DNA of 64,000 nt from Deltaproteobacteria bacterium IMCC39524 (lineage in GTDB: Bacteria > Desulfobacterota > Desulfuromonadia > Desulfuromonadales > BM103): NCBI GenBank assembly GCA_029667085.1, contig JARUHJ010000004.1, forward strand, positions 186,001 to 250,000, in the 5' to 3' direction. Every line of letters starts with the position of its first letter. The stretch's first letter is position 1. The notes beneath the pieces were generated by a model, which was not told the DNA's origin, searched no databases, and saw nothing but the letters and a program-made list of their open reading frames with translations. Shown piece after piece: positions 35,401 to 44,786 of this stretch. The translations under genes were made by a program, and so were the position numbers.

Positions 35401-38400
35401 TCATAGCCGTCACCGGCCCTGATCAGAACCCCCAGGGTACCGCCGGTGATGCCATCGGCCTGGGTGTTCCATTCAATGTTGTTGGTGGCAAAATCGAGTT
35501 CTTCGGCAATGACGTATTCGTAAGGAGCGCCACCCGTGTCTGTCCCATAGACATCGAAGTGAATCGGGTCTTCTGTCGCGTTGTCCAATCCGTCACTATC
35601 AAGGAGACCCGGCGTCCATGAAATCTGAACAATCGCCTCACCCGGGTTGAGTTGCGCAGCCCCCGTAACGGCGGCTGGGACGGTGTTGATAAACCGTGAG
35701 CCAATCGTTGCTGAGCCGCCGGTTGTCCCCGAGCCATATTCGACGTTAGCGGTATTGCCGCTCGACGTTTCTGTCGTTAGCCGAACTGCAATAGACTGGC
35801 CATTAGGCACAATAACGCCACCGGTATCAGCAATCTTGAATGTCGCCAGTTTTGGCGAACGCTTTGAAAAGGCTGATTGACCCATGGCCCCGCCGCTGAC
35901 AAAGCTACTGCCAGTCCAGACCCCGGCTTGCGCGTAAATGGTCTGACTGGTGTTCCCCGGATCAATATAAGCCGAGAAGCTGTCGACATAATACCTGGTC
36001 TCCGCGCCGGCAGCCGGAGCGTAGAAGGTAATCCCGGCTGCACCTTCGCCGAATGCCGTTGGCCCTGTTGGCGAGCCAGCCGGTATGCCATCTATCGGCA
36101 TGACCAAACTGCCTTCGCTAGTATAAATATCTATGGAGAGCGGGGTGTCGGGAACCTTGGTCGGTGTCCCTTTCACGATGATGGTATTGTCATCACAGTT
36201 CTTGGGTGTTTCCGCGTCACAGGCACGGACACCCACCTGGTAGGTATCCTGATTTACCAGGCCCTCAATCTCGTAGGCGGTTCCGGTAAAGCCGGTCACC
36301 TGGGGTCCGTGAGTAGGATTATCCATATCAAGGTCACCGTCAACATTTTCATCTCTCCACCAGATGTCGTAGGTGATCGGCTTCATAGCCAGAGTCGCCA
36401 TGTTGTACATCGAGTGGTCTTCGGCGTTGGTCCACCAGAGGTTAAGGGCACCGCCCTCGTCACCACGCTTCACACTGTCAATGCCATAGAAGTCTGGAGC
36501 GACTTGGTCAGCTGCAGGTGAGAGTACGTCTGTCGCCGTATTGGACACCGGTGACCAGTTGCCTGCAGTATCCTGGGCTTTAATCTCAAACCGGTAGCTC
36601 TTGGCAGGGTCCAGGTTATCGACCATCAACTCAGTTGCCTCTCCGCGCAGATACGTGATCGGCAAGCCGCCAACAAAGTTGGTCGCCGAGTTATAATCAG
36701 CGCTCCAGTCGACAGAACCGCCGTCATCACTGTAGCGGACGTCGTACTTGTACGCTGTTGTGTTCGGATAGTTCGTGTCGCCGCCCGGAGAGGTCCAGGT
36801 CAGCTTGATCCGGCCGGGAATATCGCCTAGGTGCGAAGTCAGATCTGTAATCTGCTCAGGGCCATAGACATCGTCATACCATTGCGGCGTGTAGCTGTTA
36901 CTGAAGTGACAGTTGACGTTTGTACAGGTGACTTCCTCATAAGGAGCGACCGCTGTCGAGCCACGGTTTGCGTAGTTGACGATAACATCAGTATCATCAA
37001 CCCCGAACATGTCGGTAAAGGCCCAGTCGGCCGAAGGCATGTAGTCCGGATATCCAAGCGCTGAATCATCATGGGTCGGGCCGCTCCCGCCATGGTTCTC
37101 ATGACAGTAATTACAGGTGTTGTCACGGTTGGTGGCGTTGTCGGCGCCCATGTGCGCAGCAATGGCGTGGACATGCTCAGTGTGCTTACCGTCACGGTTT
37201 GGCCAATCCGCTTCGTCGCGAGAAGCCAGGAGCGGCCAGGACTCATCTTGGCCGTGGCAGCTGGTGCAGCCCCCTTCGGGAGTTTCTGTACCAGCCACAT
37301 AATTGATAGATGCCGGGAACGCCAGCGAATCGAGGAAAGTGTGGGTGCCAGTATTATATGCAACCTCGGCACTGCGATCATCGTGGCAGTTGGTACAATA
37401 CCAACCCGTTGCGCCCGATGCGAGGGTAAATGTGGTCCCACTTCCGGAGAATGTGATCGTATTCGCCACTTCGTGAGAAATCGCCGAATCATAACCATGG
37501 CAGGCTTCGCACTGGTTCGGGTCATCAGGCGTGTGGGAGCCATCGCCCTTCAGTTCGTTCGCACCGGAGCCGGATCGGAAGTGGACCGTGCCCTCACGCC
37601 AACCTGTTGAATTGGCGATGCTCGAATAGGTTCCGTGACAGACATTACAAACCGCCTGGCTTGGATCCGGACTGGCGACGTAGTCGACATCGGCGTCTGT
37701 TGACCAGAGTCGGAACCAGTTGCCGCCATCACTGTGGCAGCTGCCGAGAGCCGTTCCGGTTCCGGAACAGGTCGAGCTGTTGGGAGCCTGCTCGCCATAG
37801 GTCATGGTGGCAGAATTCAGGAAGCGGGTTTCTCCGTTGCTGGTCAAATCATCTTCCCAGACAGTGTCAACATGGCTGGGTGGTGCCGCATCATAATCGA
37901 GGTGGCAGTCGACACAGTAGATGTCGGGCGGGTTCTCTCCATGTGAGGTGACATTACTTGCCGTGGTGGCATGCAGACCGGACACAGAATTGTAGTTCTT
38001 GCCTGTTATGCCGCGCCAGTTGTTTCCGCCGACAAAAGTGCCTGCGTGACAGTCGACGCAGTTCACCACCGTCGTGCTGGACCAGAGAGTGCCCCCCAGT
38101 GCTGATGCATGACAGTTGTTGGTACAGGTGTTGTCCCAACCGCTGTTGTTGAGCGGGTCCGTGATCGCGCCGCCAAAATCGACCTTGGTATCGATGTGTT
38201 TGATGTCATCCGCAGCCGTGTGACACTCACCACAACCGCCCGGCACGTAGGTGGTGCTGGTCATGTGGTCCGTGTGCGCAGCCGTTGCCGCCGGCGGATC
38301 AGCGTGGCAGATATCACAGTCGGTCAGGCCCACACCCCATCTGTAGTCGGGGCTGGTATCATAAGCAGGTGCTCCGCCGTTACCATCGTTATGGCAATAG

Positions 38401-41400
38401 TTGGTGCCGCAGCCCACATCGGTGGTGTAGACATAGGTGCTGCCGTCAATCTTGTCGCCACCTTCGACGGCAAAGGTGCCATCGATATGGTTGCTGGTCG
38501 GTGCAACGCCGTCCGAGGTTGTGGGTGCATTGCTATCCCAGGAAACCGTACCGGGACCGTGGCAATCACTACAGGCGATCGTCATGCCGAAGTTTGCGGT
38601 GGTTCCGAGAACCGCCGAGTTCATGTGGGCGACGTGGGTGCCGCCGTTGGAGTCCACTACTGAACCGTCGGTGACATCGACGTGGCACATGATGCAGTCG
38701 CCGTCGTTGCCGTCGTACCAACCGTAGACGTCGTTTATTGTATCCTTATTGAAATGGCAGTCGATCGAGGCACAGGTGTCCTGCAGGCTAACAATGGCGC
38801 TGCTGTTGTAATAGACGCCGTCACCGTCAAGCGTCTTACCCACCATAAAGTAGAAGTTGTTGTTGTTAACATCGGCCGGCAGGCCATCGTTATGACCAGA
38901 GTCGCCCACCAGGTTCGGGGTGACGTGACAGTAGGAACACAGCTCCTTCTGCTTCTCTTCGGAGGTCCCTGGGTGGAGAGTGTTGTCCGTAAGCAGGTTA
39001 GTGATCATCTCTGTATCGTTCGCGCCAACATCTGACGGGTAAACCACCCTGGCGAGTTCCAGAATATGAGTGTTGTGCGCGCCGGAGTTATTGTCTTCAG
39101 CGTTGTTCTGTTCATTGCCATCACCATACGGCCAGAAACTGTTTTGAGCCGGGCCGGTATGCTGACCACCGTGGCACTGATAGCAGGTCGATGCGAGGGT
39201 ATCACCGAGCACCTGGTCTAATGGCCAACTGGTTGTGGTAAAAGAGAACTGGCCTGGGTTGATCCCGTCATATTGGGGGCTGTGACAAGGGAGACAACCG
39301 GAGAGGGTGCCTCCGTCACGACCGAAAGTAAAGCCGTTATAGTTGAGCGTGATCAGGCCGTCACCATGGTTGCTGGTCTCTGCAGTCAAACCGGTTTGGC
39401 CCGGATCATTGTCGTTCCAGTCTGCCGTAAGGGGAGTATAGGTGTAACCGGTTGCAGCCTGCAGGGCATGGCAGTCTTTACACCCCAAGGTCCCGTTACC
39501 GTGAGTATTTTTCGGTTGGGGATCAGTAGCCAGAACCTGGCCTCGGTGATTGACGCCGGCCCGGAAATCGTCCCATACGCCATGACAATTCTGACACTCG
39601 GCACCATCGCCAGCGTTGCTGTAGGCGGTGAGGCTCCACTTGTAGGCCCATGAAGTACCGTTCTTGTCGGCCAGGTGACAGCTGGTGTTACAGGTCAGGT
39701 TGGTTGCGTTATAGCCAATGGCCAGGTCGATGACCGCCTGCGTACCAAGCAGGTTGCCATCCATGTGACCGCTGGAGGGGTCCGTGGTGTGGCAAGTGAC
39801 ACAATCAGCAGGGACGGCCAAGGTGGAGCCGTTGTAGAAGCTGCCATCATGGGCGTTACCGGTTACCGTCAGGGGCGCGGTATTGTTGTGCAGGCCAGAG
39901 GTCGGGTTGAAGTTGGTGTCGAGGGTATCAGTGTGACACTGCAGGCAACCTGCATTGCCGTCATCAATGGGGGTATACCACTCCGCTGCGCCCGTAGCAT
40001 GGCAGCCGGTGGTGGCGCTTGAACAGGTGTTGAGATCATCATAACCAAGAGCGGGGAGGACGTCGCGCACACCACCGCCTTCATCAAAACCGGCTTCGTT
40101 GGGTTCTGCCAGTGCTGCGCCGTTATAGTATGCAATCGAATCGATAACACCACTGTTAAAATTGATATGGGCCAGCGGACCTGGAATGGAATTACCAAGG
40201 ATGCCGCTGTTGTATTCTGAGCTGGTCATGTCGTGGCAATCACCACAGACTTTACCCGCTTCAAAGTGCTCGCTATGGCTGAGACTGATCGATTCGGCGC
40301 GACCGTCACCAACGCTGCCATGATTGTCGTTGGCAGGGCCGGACGGACTGTTGGAATAATAGTGGCACTTGTCACAATCCAGGCCGTTTGCATCGCCGGC
40401 CCAGGTACCGTCGGACAGGTCCGTATTGTGACAGGCATTGGTACAGGTATCGTCCGTATTGTCCGTAAGTGTTGCAGCATTGTTGAAACCGATCGTGGTG
40501 TTGAGCACATCCTGACGATAAGCCCTGCTGACGTTGTGATTAAACTCGCCGACCGCGTAGGTGTAACTAAGAACGTCTGCACCATGGCAATAAGCACAGT
40601 CTGAACGATCATCAGTGCCATCATCGTTGGTCGTAGCGCTATGCAGCAGATGGGCGCCTATTGGCGGCGGGTATCCATGACAGCCGGTACATGACGTTCC
40701 CGCTCCGGGCTTGAAAACATCCGTCGGATCTGCAGAATTATGAGCAAGATGGCACTCAAAGCAGTCTGTCCCAAGTTGATCAGGGAGGCTAGCATGACTC
40801 GAATTACTACTTATATTATCTATGTTGTTATGGTCTATACCTGCGGCCACGCTATGACAGACAGCACAGATATCGTCAGCGTTGCTTTCCAGAATCGCGA
40901 CATTATCAACGCCGTCGGGCCAATTATCATCCTCATCGTAGGAATTCTGGTTACCGCCCGTAAAGTCGGTTCTGTTGGTGAAAACAACGTTCCCGGCGGC
41001 GTATTTACCGGTAGATGTTTGGTCGTGAGGAATCTGGTCGCTCGGGGAACTCCAGATCATGGTGAGATTAAACTCTTCGCCGTGAACATTGTGACAGGCC
41101 ACGCATTTTTTGCCTTTGTGGGTCGCCATGTTCTGATTATCTGCATTCTGTGCAACATGGGTCGGATGGTTTCGGCTGGGTGCGTCACCGTGGCAGTTGG
41201 CACAGTACTGGTCTTCCTGGCCAACGTAAGGTGCAGGGGCAAATCCGGCGGTGTTATAGAGCAGCAGCAGATCGAGCTCATCGGCAGAGGACGCATAAGA
41301 GGTTCTATCCCAGTGGTTGGGGCTGTCGTCAACGTGACAGGTCAGGCAGTCAGCTTCTGCTGCCCTGTAGCCGCTCGGATAGGCTCCATTATCTGCATCC

Positions 41401-44042
41401 TTGCGGTCGTGACCGCCAGTTCGGGCCCATGGCATCAGGGGCGGAGATTGGCCGTCAAAAGTTCCACCGCAGGCGCTGCCGGCATGGCAGGTTGCACAGT
41501 CGGTTGTATTTGGATCGCTCCACTTGGGCATGACTTCACCCGCTTCGCCATCATAACCATGACAATTCAAACAGATGTCCGCGGTATCGGAGACAAGGGT
41601 GCCATCGCCATGAACCCCGAGCAATGCCGAGTTGAGAGTAAGCAGGCCATCGATATGACCGGCATTGGTACCGGTATCGGCACCCGTATCATGACAATCG
41701 GAGCAGTCAAGCTGAGGGCCTAAAGGATCTGAAACGTGCCGGGTATGCGTACCAGAAGAAATCACAGTGCCATCAAGGAGAGGTCGGCCACCGTGGCAAG
41801 AGTCACATTCCATGGCGCCAGCCACGTCCCAGTCGGCGGACAGGCCATTACCGGCGGGAAGGGTCGTAGAAGTCGCATCGTGGCAGTAGACCGAGCAGGT
41901 GCCGTCGCCGTTGGAATCGTAAGTTTCACCAGCAAGGGCATTATATAGAATTGTCGCGTTGTAAACGACATCCTGCACACCGTTGACGTGCTGACCGCCT
42001 GCACGATGGTCGGTGGCGTTGGCAGTCAAGGTGGTCGCGTCGATGGCGGTGTTGGCGTGACAGATGTTGCAGTTGGTACCGATAACAACCGAATTAAAAT
42101 GAGCGTCATGGACCTCCCAGGTGTTGTCGTTTATCGTCCCTGCAGGGTTCATGGAGGCGGTATCATTACCATGGCAAGTCTGGCAACGGTCAGTGGGAGT
42201 CTTGCCAAGAATCGCGCTGTTTCCACCATTCCAGTTCGGGGTCGTGACCAGACCGGCGTCGGTGTTACGCGTTGAATCGCCGGTACGAGGGGCTCCGGCG
42301 GAGTGACAATAGATGTCGGTGCAGCTGCCATTAACACCTGGGTTGTATGTACTCGTCGCGATGACGCCATTGTAGGTGGCAATCTTATCGAAGATTACAT
42401 CATTAAAGGTGCCGGCATTGTTCTTCTTGTGATTGCTTAAAATATCATCGCCGGAATTGGGGCCGTGGCAGGGATCACAGGGACTATCACCGCCGCCTAA
42501 AGCCCCGTCGAAAAAATACCAACCGTCTGAACCAGGCAGCGGTGTCACGGCATCGGATTTCAGATCGCGACCGGCGTGGGCCTTATGAGGAGTCGAAGCT
42601 TCAGGCTTATAGTCACCGTCGTTGAGGTAATCGTAACCGAGCGCATTGTAGTAGGCATAGCCACCGTCTCTGGCATCATATTCTGCGGCACGATCACCAC
42701 GGATATTTTTATAGGGCGGGAAACCGTGGCATTCGCCGCAGGCCGTTTGTGATTCTGGCGCCGTAAAGCTCATGTTGACATCGGCATGGTCATGACAATC
42801 AGTACATTCAGAAGTCGCGATATCACGGTGTTGGGCTGAAACAGCGACTATGCTACCACCTTGAACATCACCGTGGCAGGCTTCGCAGAAACCGTTAGCG
42901 TCTCCGTCAGTCCTGTCTGACCAAGTAATACCGGTGTTATATGTGACTGTAAAAGGAGGAAAATTGACCAGCTTCACCGTGTTGAAGACCCGGTTGGCAC
43001 GAGTCGGCACGGCATCGAGACTCCAACCACCGTTCAGGACATAGAGGCTCGGCGTGTTATCATTATAAGAATGGCCGCCATGGCAATCGAGACAGCCTAC
43101 TCTATTGGTAGAGGCCGTTTTGCCGTGCAGCTTGTAGGTGTGGCAAGACTGACAGAGGTTGGAGCGCAGTTGCGCAGTCTCGTTGCGGTCTACACCTAGG
43201 CTGGTTGGGCCATCACTGCGCAGCAGTATGCCATCACCACCTGAGGCCCCGGGTCCATCAGATGTCGATGAGTTGGAATCGGTAAAGTGCGGACCGTGGC
43301 AGCTCGAACAGCTGACACCGCCCTCGATCAAAATTGCACTGTTGGTGTAGGGAGCAGCCGAATTGTAGTTTTGAACTTGCGCCATATTGTAGGCGGGATT
43401 TCCTGTGACGTAGGTGCTAATTTCTGCAGAATTGACTATCGGGTGCGACATCAAACCATGATTATCCCGATCGCCTATAGAAACAAAAGTGCTATGGCAG
43501 GCCACACACAATTCGTCCTCAGCCATTGGGTTTATGTTGTCAGAAGACAAACGCAGCAATTTGGGATTGGTCTCAAAATCACCATGAGGATCATGACAAC
43601 GGGTGCAGGTCACCTTGCCAGTAGAGACGTTGTACTTGCTGTACATATTCGGGTAGAGAGTACGATTTGGCTCCTTTGACCCGGCAGAGGAATTGTACGT
43701 AGTCGCAACCGCCCAGTGATGGGAAGTCTGAGCGCCAGGAAGAACACCACTGTTATACACATCACTTGCGTCACCGGCATCAAAGTGTGACGTTGTAGTG
43801 GGAGGGACATTAACCGCAGCTGTCGGATTGTATCGACTTCCTGCATTAAAGGGTGAGTCTTTTGGAGCATTAGCGTCATGGCACCTGAAGCAGACGTTCT
43901 GGCCCGCCAATTCATTGAGCGTCCCGCCACTCAGATGGCATTCAGAACAATCAAAATAGTGTGCATTTTCGTGAGCCATCGACAAAGACGGGATGGACAC
44001 AACTATCACCAACACAAGTGCTACGATCAATTTAACCTTCAT
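32493..44042 (-). CDS. Giant multiheme c-type cytochrome (CxxxxCH/CxxCH domain family), 3849 aa
   Basis: The protein has a signal peptide (LVLVIVVSIPSLSMA) followed at once by heme sites CSECH and CFRCH. By eye I count about 54 CxxCH motifs, plus longer variants: CX3CH (CSVYCH, CTNACH, CNTSCH, CTNNCH), CX4CH (CTDIYCH, CASIDCH, CGTNYCH, CTNVNCH), CX6CH, CX8CH, CX10CH and CX11CH. Residues 1-2390 are a chain of repeated Geobacter CxxxxCH...CxxCH modules. About 2400-2990 is almost heme-free and holds fibronectin-III-like units (DLTSHLGDIPGRIKLTW, GALNLWWTNAEDHSMY, DLSVRSRPKSGTVTLRW). The C-terminal 850 residues carry about ten more hemes. AGGAG precedes the ATG. It is probably extracellular or outer-surface and conducts electrons to external acceptors; no anchor or sorting signal is visible at the C-terminus. 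Confidence 0.95.
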   Translation of the reverse strand: MKVKLIVALVLVIVVSIPSLSMAHENAHYFDCSECHLSGGTLNELAGQNVCFRCHDANAPKDSPFNAGSRYNPTAAVNVPPTTTSHFDAGDASDVYNSGVLPGAQTSHHWAVATTYNSSAGSKEPNRTLYPNMYSKYNVSTGKVTCTRCHDPHGDFETNPKLLRLSSDNINPMAEDELCVACHSTFVSIGDRDNHGLMSHPIVNSAEISTYVTGNPAYNMAQVQNYNSAAPYTNSAILIEGGVSCSSCHGPHFTDSNSSTSDGPGASGGDGILLRSDGPTSLGVDRNETAQLRSNLCQSCHTYKLHGKTASTNRVGCLDCHGGHSYNDNTPSLYVLNGGWSLDAVPTRANRVFNTVKLVNFPPFTVTYNTGITWSDRTDGDANGFCEACHGDVQGGSIVAVSAQHRDIATSECTDCHDHADVNMSFTAPESQTACGECHGFPPYKNIRGDRAAEYDARDGGYAYYNALGYDYLNDGDYKPEASTPHKAHAGRDLKSDAVTPLPGSDGWYFFDGALGGGDSPCDPCHGPNSGDDILSNHKKNNAGTFNDVIFDKIATYNGVIATSTYNPGVNGSCTDIYCHSAGAPRTGDSTRNTDAGLVTTPNWNGGNSAILGKTPTDRCQTCHGNDTASMNPAGTINDNTWEVHDAHFNSVVIGTNCNICHANTAIDATTLTANATDHRAGGQHVNGVQDVVYNATILYNALAGETYDSNGDGTCSVYCHDATSTTLPAGNGLSADWDVAGAMECDSCHGGRPLLDGTVISSGTHTRHVSDPLGPQLDCSDCHDTGADTGTNAGHIDGLLTLNSALLGVHGDGTLVSDTADICLNCHGYDGEAGEVMPKWSDPNTTDCATCHAGSACGGTFDGQSPPLMPWARTGGHDRKDADNGAYPSGYRAAEADCLTCHVDDSPNHWDRTSYASSADELDLLLLYNTAGFAPAPYVGQEDQYCANCHGDAPSRNHPTHVAQNADNQNMATHKGKKCVACHNVHGEEFNLTMIWSSPSDQIPHDQTSTGKYAAGNVVFTNRTDFTGGNQNSYDEDDNWPDGVDNVAILESNADDICAVCHSVAAGIDHNNIDNISSNSSHASLPDQLGTDCFECHLAHNSADPTDVFKPGAGTSCTGCHGYPPPIGAHLLHSATTNDDGTDDRSDCAYCHGADVLSYTYAVGEFNHNVSRAYRQDVLNTTIGFNNAATLTDNTDDTCTNACHNTDLSDGTWAGDANGLDCDKCHYYSNSPSGPANDNHGSVGDGRAESISLSHSEHFEAGKVCGDCHDMTSSEYNSGILGNSIPGPLAHINFNSGVIDSIAYYNGAALAEPNEAGFDEGGGVRDVLPALGYDDLNTCSSATTGCHATGAAEWYTPIDDGNAGCLQCHTDTLDTNFNPTSGLHNNTAPLTVTGNAHDGSFYNGSTLAVPADCVTCHTTDPSSGHMDGNLLGTQAVIDLAIGYNATNLTCNTSCHLADKNGTSWAYKWSLTAYSNAGDGAECQNCHGVWDDFRAGVNHRGQVLATDPQPKNTHGNGTLGCKDCHALQAATGYTYTPLTADWNDNDPGQTGLTAETSNHGDGLITLNYNGFTFGRDGGTLSGCLPCHSPQYDGINPGQFSFTTTSWPLDQVLGDTLASTCYQCHGGQHTGPAQNSFWPYGDGNEQNNAEDNNSGAHNTHILELARVVYPSDVGANDTEMITNLLTDNTLHPGTSEEKQKELCSYCHVTPNLVGDSGHNDGLPADVNNNNFYFMVGKTLDGDGVYYNSSAIVSLQDTCASIDCHFNKDTINDVYGWYDGNDGDCIMCHVDVTDGSVVDSNGGTHVAHMNSAVLGTTANFGMTIACSDCHGPGTVSWDSNAPTTSDGVAPTSNHIDGTFAVEGGDKIDGSTYVYTTDVGCGTNYCHNDGNGGAPAYDTSPDYRWGVGLTDCDICHADPPAATAAHTDHMTSTTYVPGGCGECHTAADDIKHIDTKVDFGGAITDPLNNSGWDNTCTNNCHASALGGTLWSSTTVVNCVDCHAGTFVGGNNWRGITGKNYNSVSGLHATTASNVTSHGENPPDIYCVDCHLDYDAAPPSHVDTVWEDDLTSNGETRFLNSATMTYGEQAPNSSTCSGTGTALGSCHSDGGNWFRLWSTDADVDYVASPDPSQAVCNVCHGTYSSIANSTGWREGTVHFRSGSGANELKGDGSHTPDDPNQCEACHGYDSAISHEVANTITFSGSGTTFTLASGATGWYCTNCHDDRSAEVAYNTGTHTFLDSLAFPASINYVAGTETPEGGCTSCHGQDESWPLLASRDEADWPNRDGKHTEHVHAIAAHMGADNATNRDNTCNYCHENHGGSGPTHDDSALGYPDYMPSADWAFTDMFGVDDTDVIVNYANRGSTAVAPYEEVTCTNVNCHFSNSYTPQWYDDVYGPEQITDLTSHLGDIPGRIKLTWTSPGGDTNYPNTTAYKYDVRYSDDGGSVDWSADYNSATNFVGGLPITYLRGEATELMVDNLDPAKSYRFEIKAQDTAGNWSPVSNTATDVLSPAADQVAPDFYGIDSVKRGDEGGALNLWWTNAEDHSMYNMATLAMKPITYDIWWRDENVDGDLDMDNPTHGPQVTGFTGTAYEIEGLVNQDTYQVGVRACDAETPKNCDDNTIIVKGTPTKVPDTPLSIDIYTSEGSLVMPIDGIPAGSPTGPTAFGEGAAGITFYAPAAGAETRYYVDSFSAYIDPGNTSQTIYAQAGVWTGSSFVSGGAMGQSAFSKRSPKLATFKIADTGGVIVPNGQSIAVRLTTETSSGNTANVEYGSGTTGGSATIGSRFINTVPAAVTGAAQLNPGEAIVQISWTPGLLDSDGLDNATEDPIHFDVYGTDTGGAPYEYVIAEELDFATNNIEWNTQADGITGGTLGVLIRAGDGYEHTPVEIPVLPQTTADPWDYVAPDKITDLSVRSRPKSGTVTLRWTTPGDDTYNNGRASAFDIRYLDSDIALTDYNSATVFKRSPAPDFGGHINELEVTGLLPDTPYWFAMKTMDEAGNLSEKSNIVGPVNGGPRCGMCHTTGPSVVESEGNHKLHGYTLNDCTKCHGAVSANYGLDHQDGQLTMGYLQDGPVTPTINGAIITYYNASGVIMYQDTDGFGGFGDGSYNSVGVGIDDGGCFNFGSQGLFGCHGLAGEDPDGAGSQYPLYNTPIWLKSANLDCGRCHGNPNRTTDLYGRDYDSTVLYNAVQDQIIGSPGADNRGGWDYNSANVDERKHIGQHEKHLNYSFRFSKGDSCNLCHPGHYDLSQVEELDGKHGDMIVDVELDTIAAGPDAYYAEGTTGVAGSCGNMDAYRCHPYDETPLWDNQDNFPCIGCHTMGGVDNIYNIGHLSDEVGSLVVDPLEQNSYEGNPGNCTWCHFAGHPRDDVNGTALILPNNALVGVNYASEGIHLRKQPGGTGGGHSVYQTQAELCWGCHDAQTDQVSEWYADDGPGGTPNNNLNTVSLTAGDSNYNYGYLNQLNWIGATWTSDKFAYKTGLIMSTHSTNTGGTSLVYNSIINDTNNGNTSIDVWSEDLDTVGNLQCHNCHDVHDMNFAENDKMNGPPYLRGSWVRNPYPEDGAPQSGTDFSAGQTNNNYGAVPRAGSGYNQSGGFQIDQNNPDATKGLSLSNSAGICTLCHGTVVNTMDYTSDNGGDGLWMTAGKNGHSNSALGGTPATSGEASDILNFTNAGGRHTISGTPPPELTANYADPQNPSMGYQSVNIADGATNRQVDGFRSVYKGTYGWLIEPKIDANYAYASYSWGATQDNGTINQGYHSFTCSKCHNPHASRLPKLLITNCLDTKQNSWDDGKVISGTSGGETLSPNADNNNKSFSNLTSAQNCHRLGDPAQNGGQGGTGGGWNLVTPRPKML

Positions 44043-44292
44043 GAGCTACTCCTAGAACACTATTTTCACATTGAATAAGTTTGTCCATCAAACCGCTACG
44101 AGAATCAAAGATAGCGCAATGATCCGCTCCACCGAGCCAGGCCAAACCGGCAACCAGCACAGCGCTCAAGCCACTCGCGGCCAGGAACTCAAGCACTGGT
44201 GAGCAGATCACAAGAACTGACTTGAGCCATATCACACCGAGAGGCAGCAACATCGCCGTGAAAAGGCTGAAAAGAACGTAAAGTTGTTTCAA
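44032..44292 (-). CDS. Small membrane protein upstream of the giant cytochrome
   Basis: An 86-residue protein. I place the start at a TTG (44292) preceded by AGGGGGTG, giving MKQLYVLFSLFTAMLLPLGVIWL...; the longer frame from 44361 begins with a Cys-rich stretch lacking a binding site. Two hydrophobic segments (LYVLFSLFTAMLLPLGVIWL, LEFLAASGLSAVLVAGLAWLGG) point to an inner-membrane protein. The stop codon overlaps the cytochrome start by 11 bases, so the two are translationally coupled and it may aid export or assembly. The family is unknown. Confidence 0.6.
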   Translation of the reverse strand: MKQLYVLFSLFTAMLLPLGVIWLKSVLVICSPVLEFLAASGLSAVLVAGLAWLGGADHCAIFDSRSGLMDKLIQCENSVLGVAHEG

Positions 44293-44553
44293 TGCAGCAC
44301 CCCCTGAGCATACGAAGCAGCTCAAATAAAGCCTATTATTACAGTAACTTAATCTTCTCATTAATAAAATCCGTTAACTTTAAAATGTTAATTAATCATA
44401 TTTCATTGCAACCTTAATACCAATTTATTTTAATTGAACAATGCTCATTAAATCCCAAGACCAACGACTCCCCTTGATATGCCCCCAAAAAAAGACTGAA
44501 ATCACGCGTTAAACGTTAGAACAACTGTTTAGGGAGGAGAGTCATAGACATAC

Positions 44554-44588
44554 AAAAAGGCGACACACAAATTGTGTGTCGCCTTTTT
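44554..44588. terminator. Bidirectional palindromic terminator
   Basis: AAAAAGGCGACACACAA and TTGTGTGTCGCCTTTTT form a 17-pair perfect stem with a one-base centre, flanked by A5 and T5. No gene ends nearby on the plus strand; together with the related ACACACAAATTGTGTGT at 47956 it may be a repeat. The rest of 44293-44786 holds no gene and is AT-rich, presumably the promoters for the two divergent transcripts. Confidence 0.6.
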
Positions 44589-44786
44589 ATTGACCTACTT
44601 TAACGACCATTCCCTCATTAAAGAATGAACGCGTAACTCTTTGCTTTTAAGCCACCATAGCGAAGGGTTCTTTCATAACAGAAGGCTAGAAAACCTCAAG
44701 CCCCTACAGCTCAACCGGCACAAGGTTTGCAGTGGCTAATAATACTTTTATAATTTGTCGGGTTTCACTTATCGACAGGGGGGCAA

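Noticed and set aside
40740-41723. 327-codon open frame opposite the giant cytochrome
   Set aside because: It lies wholly antisense to a heme-motif-rich frame of 3849 codons, has no ribosome binding site, and its composition is that of reverse-complemented repeats. The same applies to the many other plus-strand frames between 32.5 and 44 kb and between 57.4 and 64 kb.
32493-44042. Possible CRISPR array or tandem DNA repeat
   Set aside because: The repetitiveness is protein-level (CxxCH modules) with irregular spacing and diverged DNA; there are no identical repeats with unique spacers, and no cas genes occur in the window.
44293-44786. c-di-GMP (GEMM) riboswitch upstream of the giant cytochrome
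   Set aside because: GEMM aptamers often precede cytochrome genes in Geobacter, but I found no matching core on the minus strand here.
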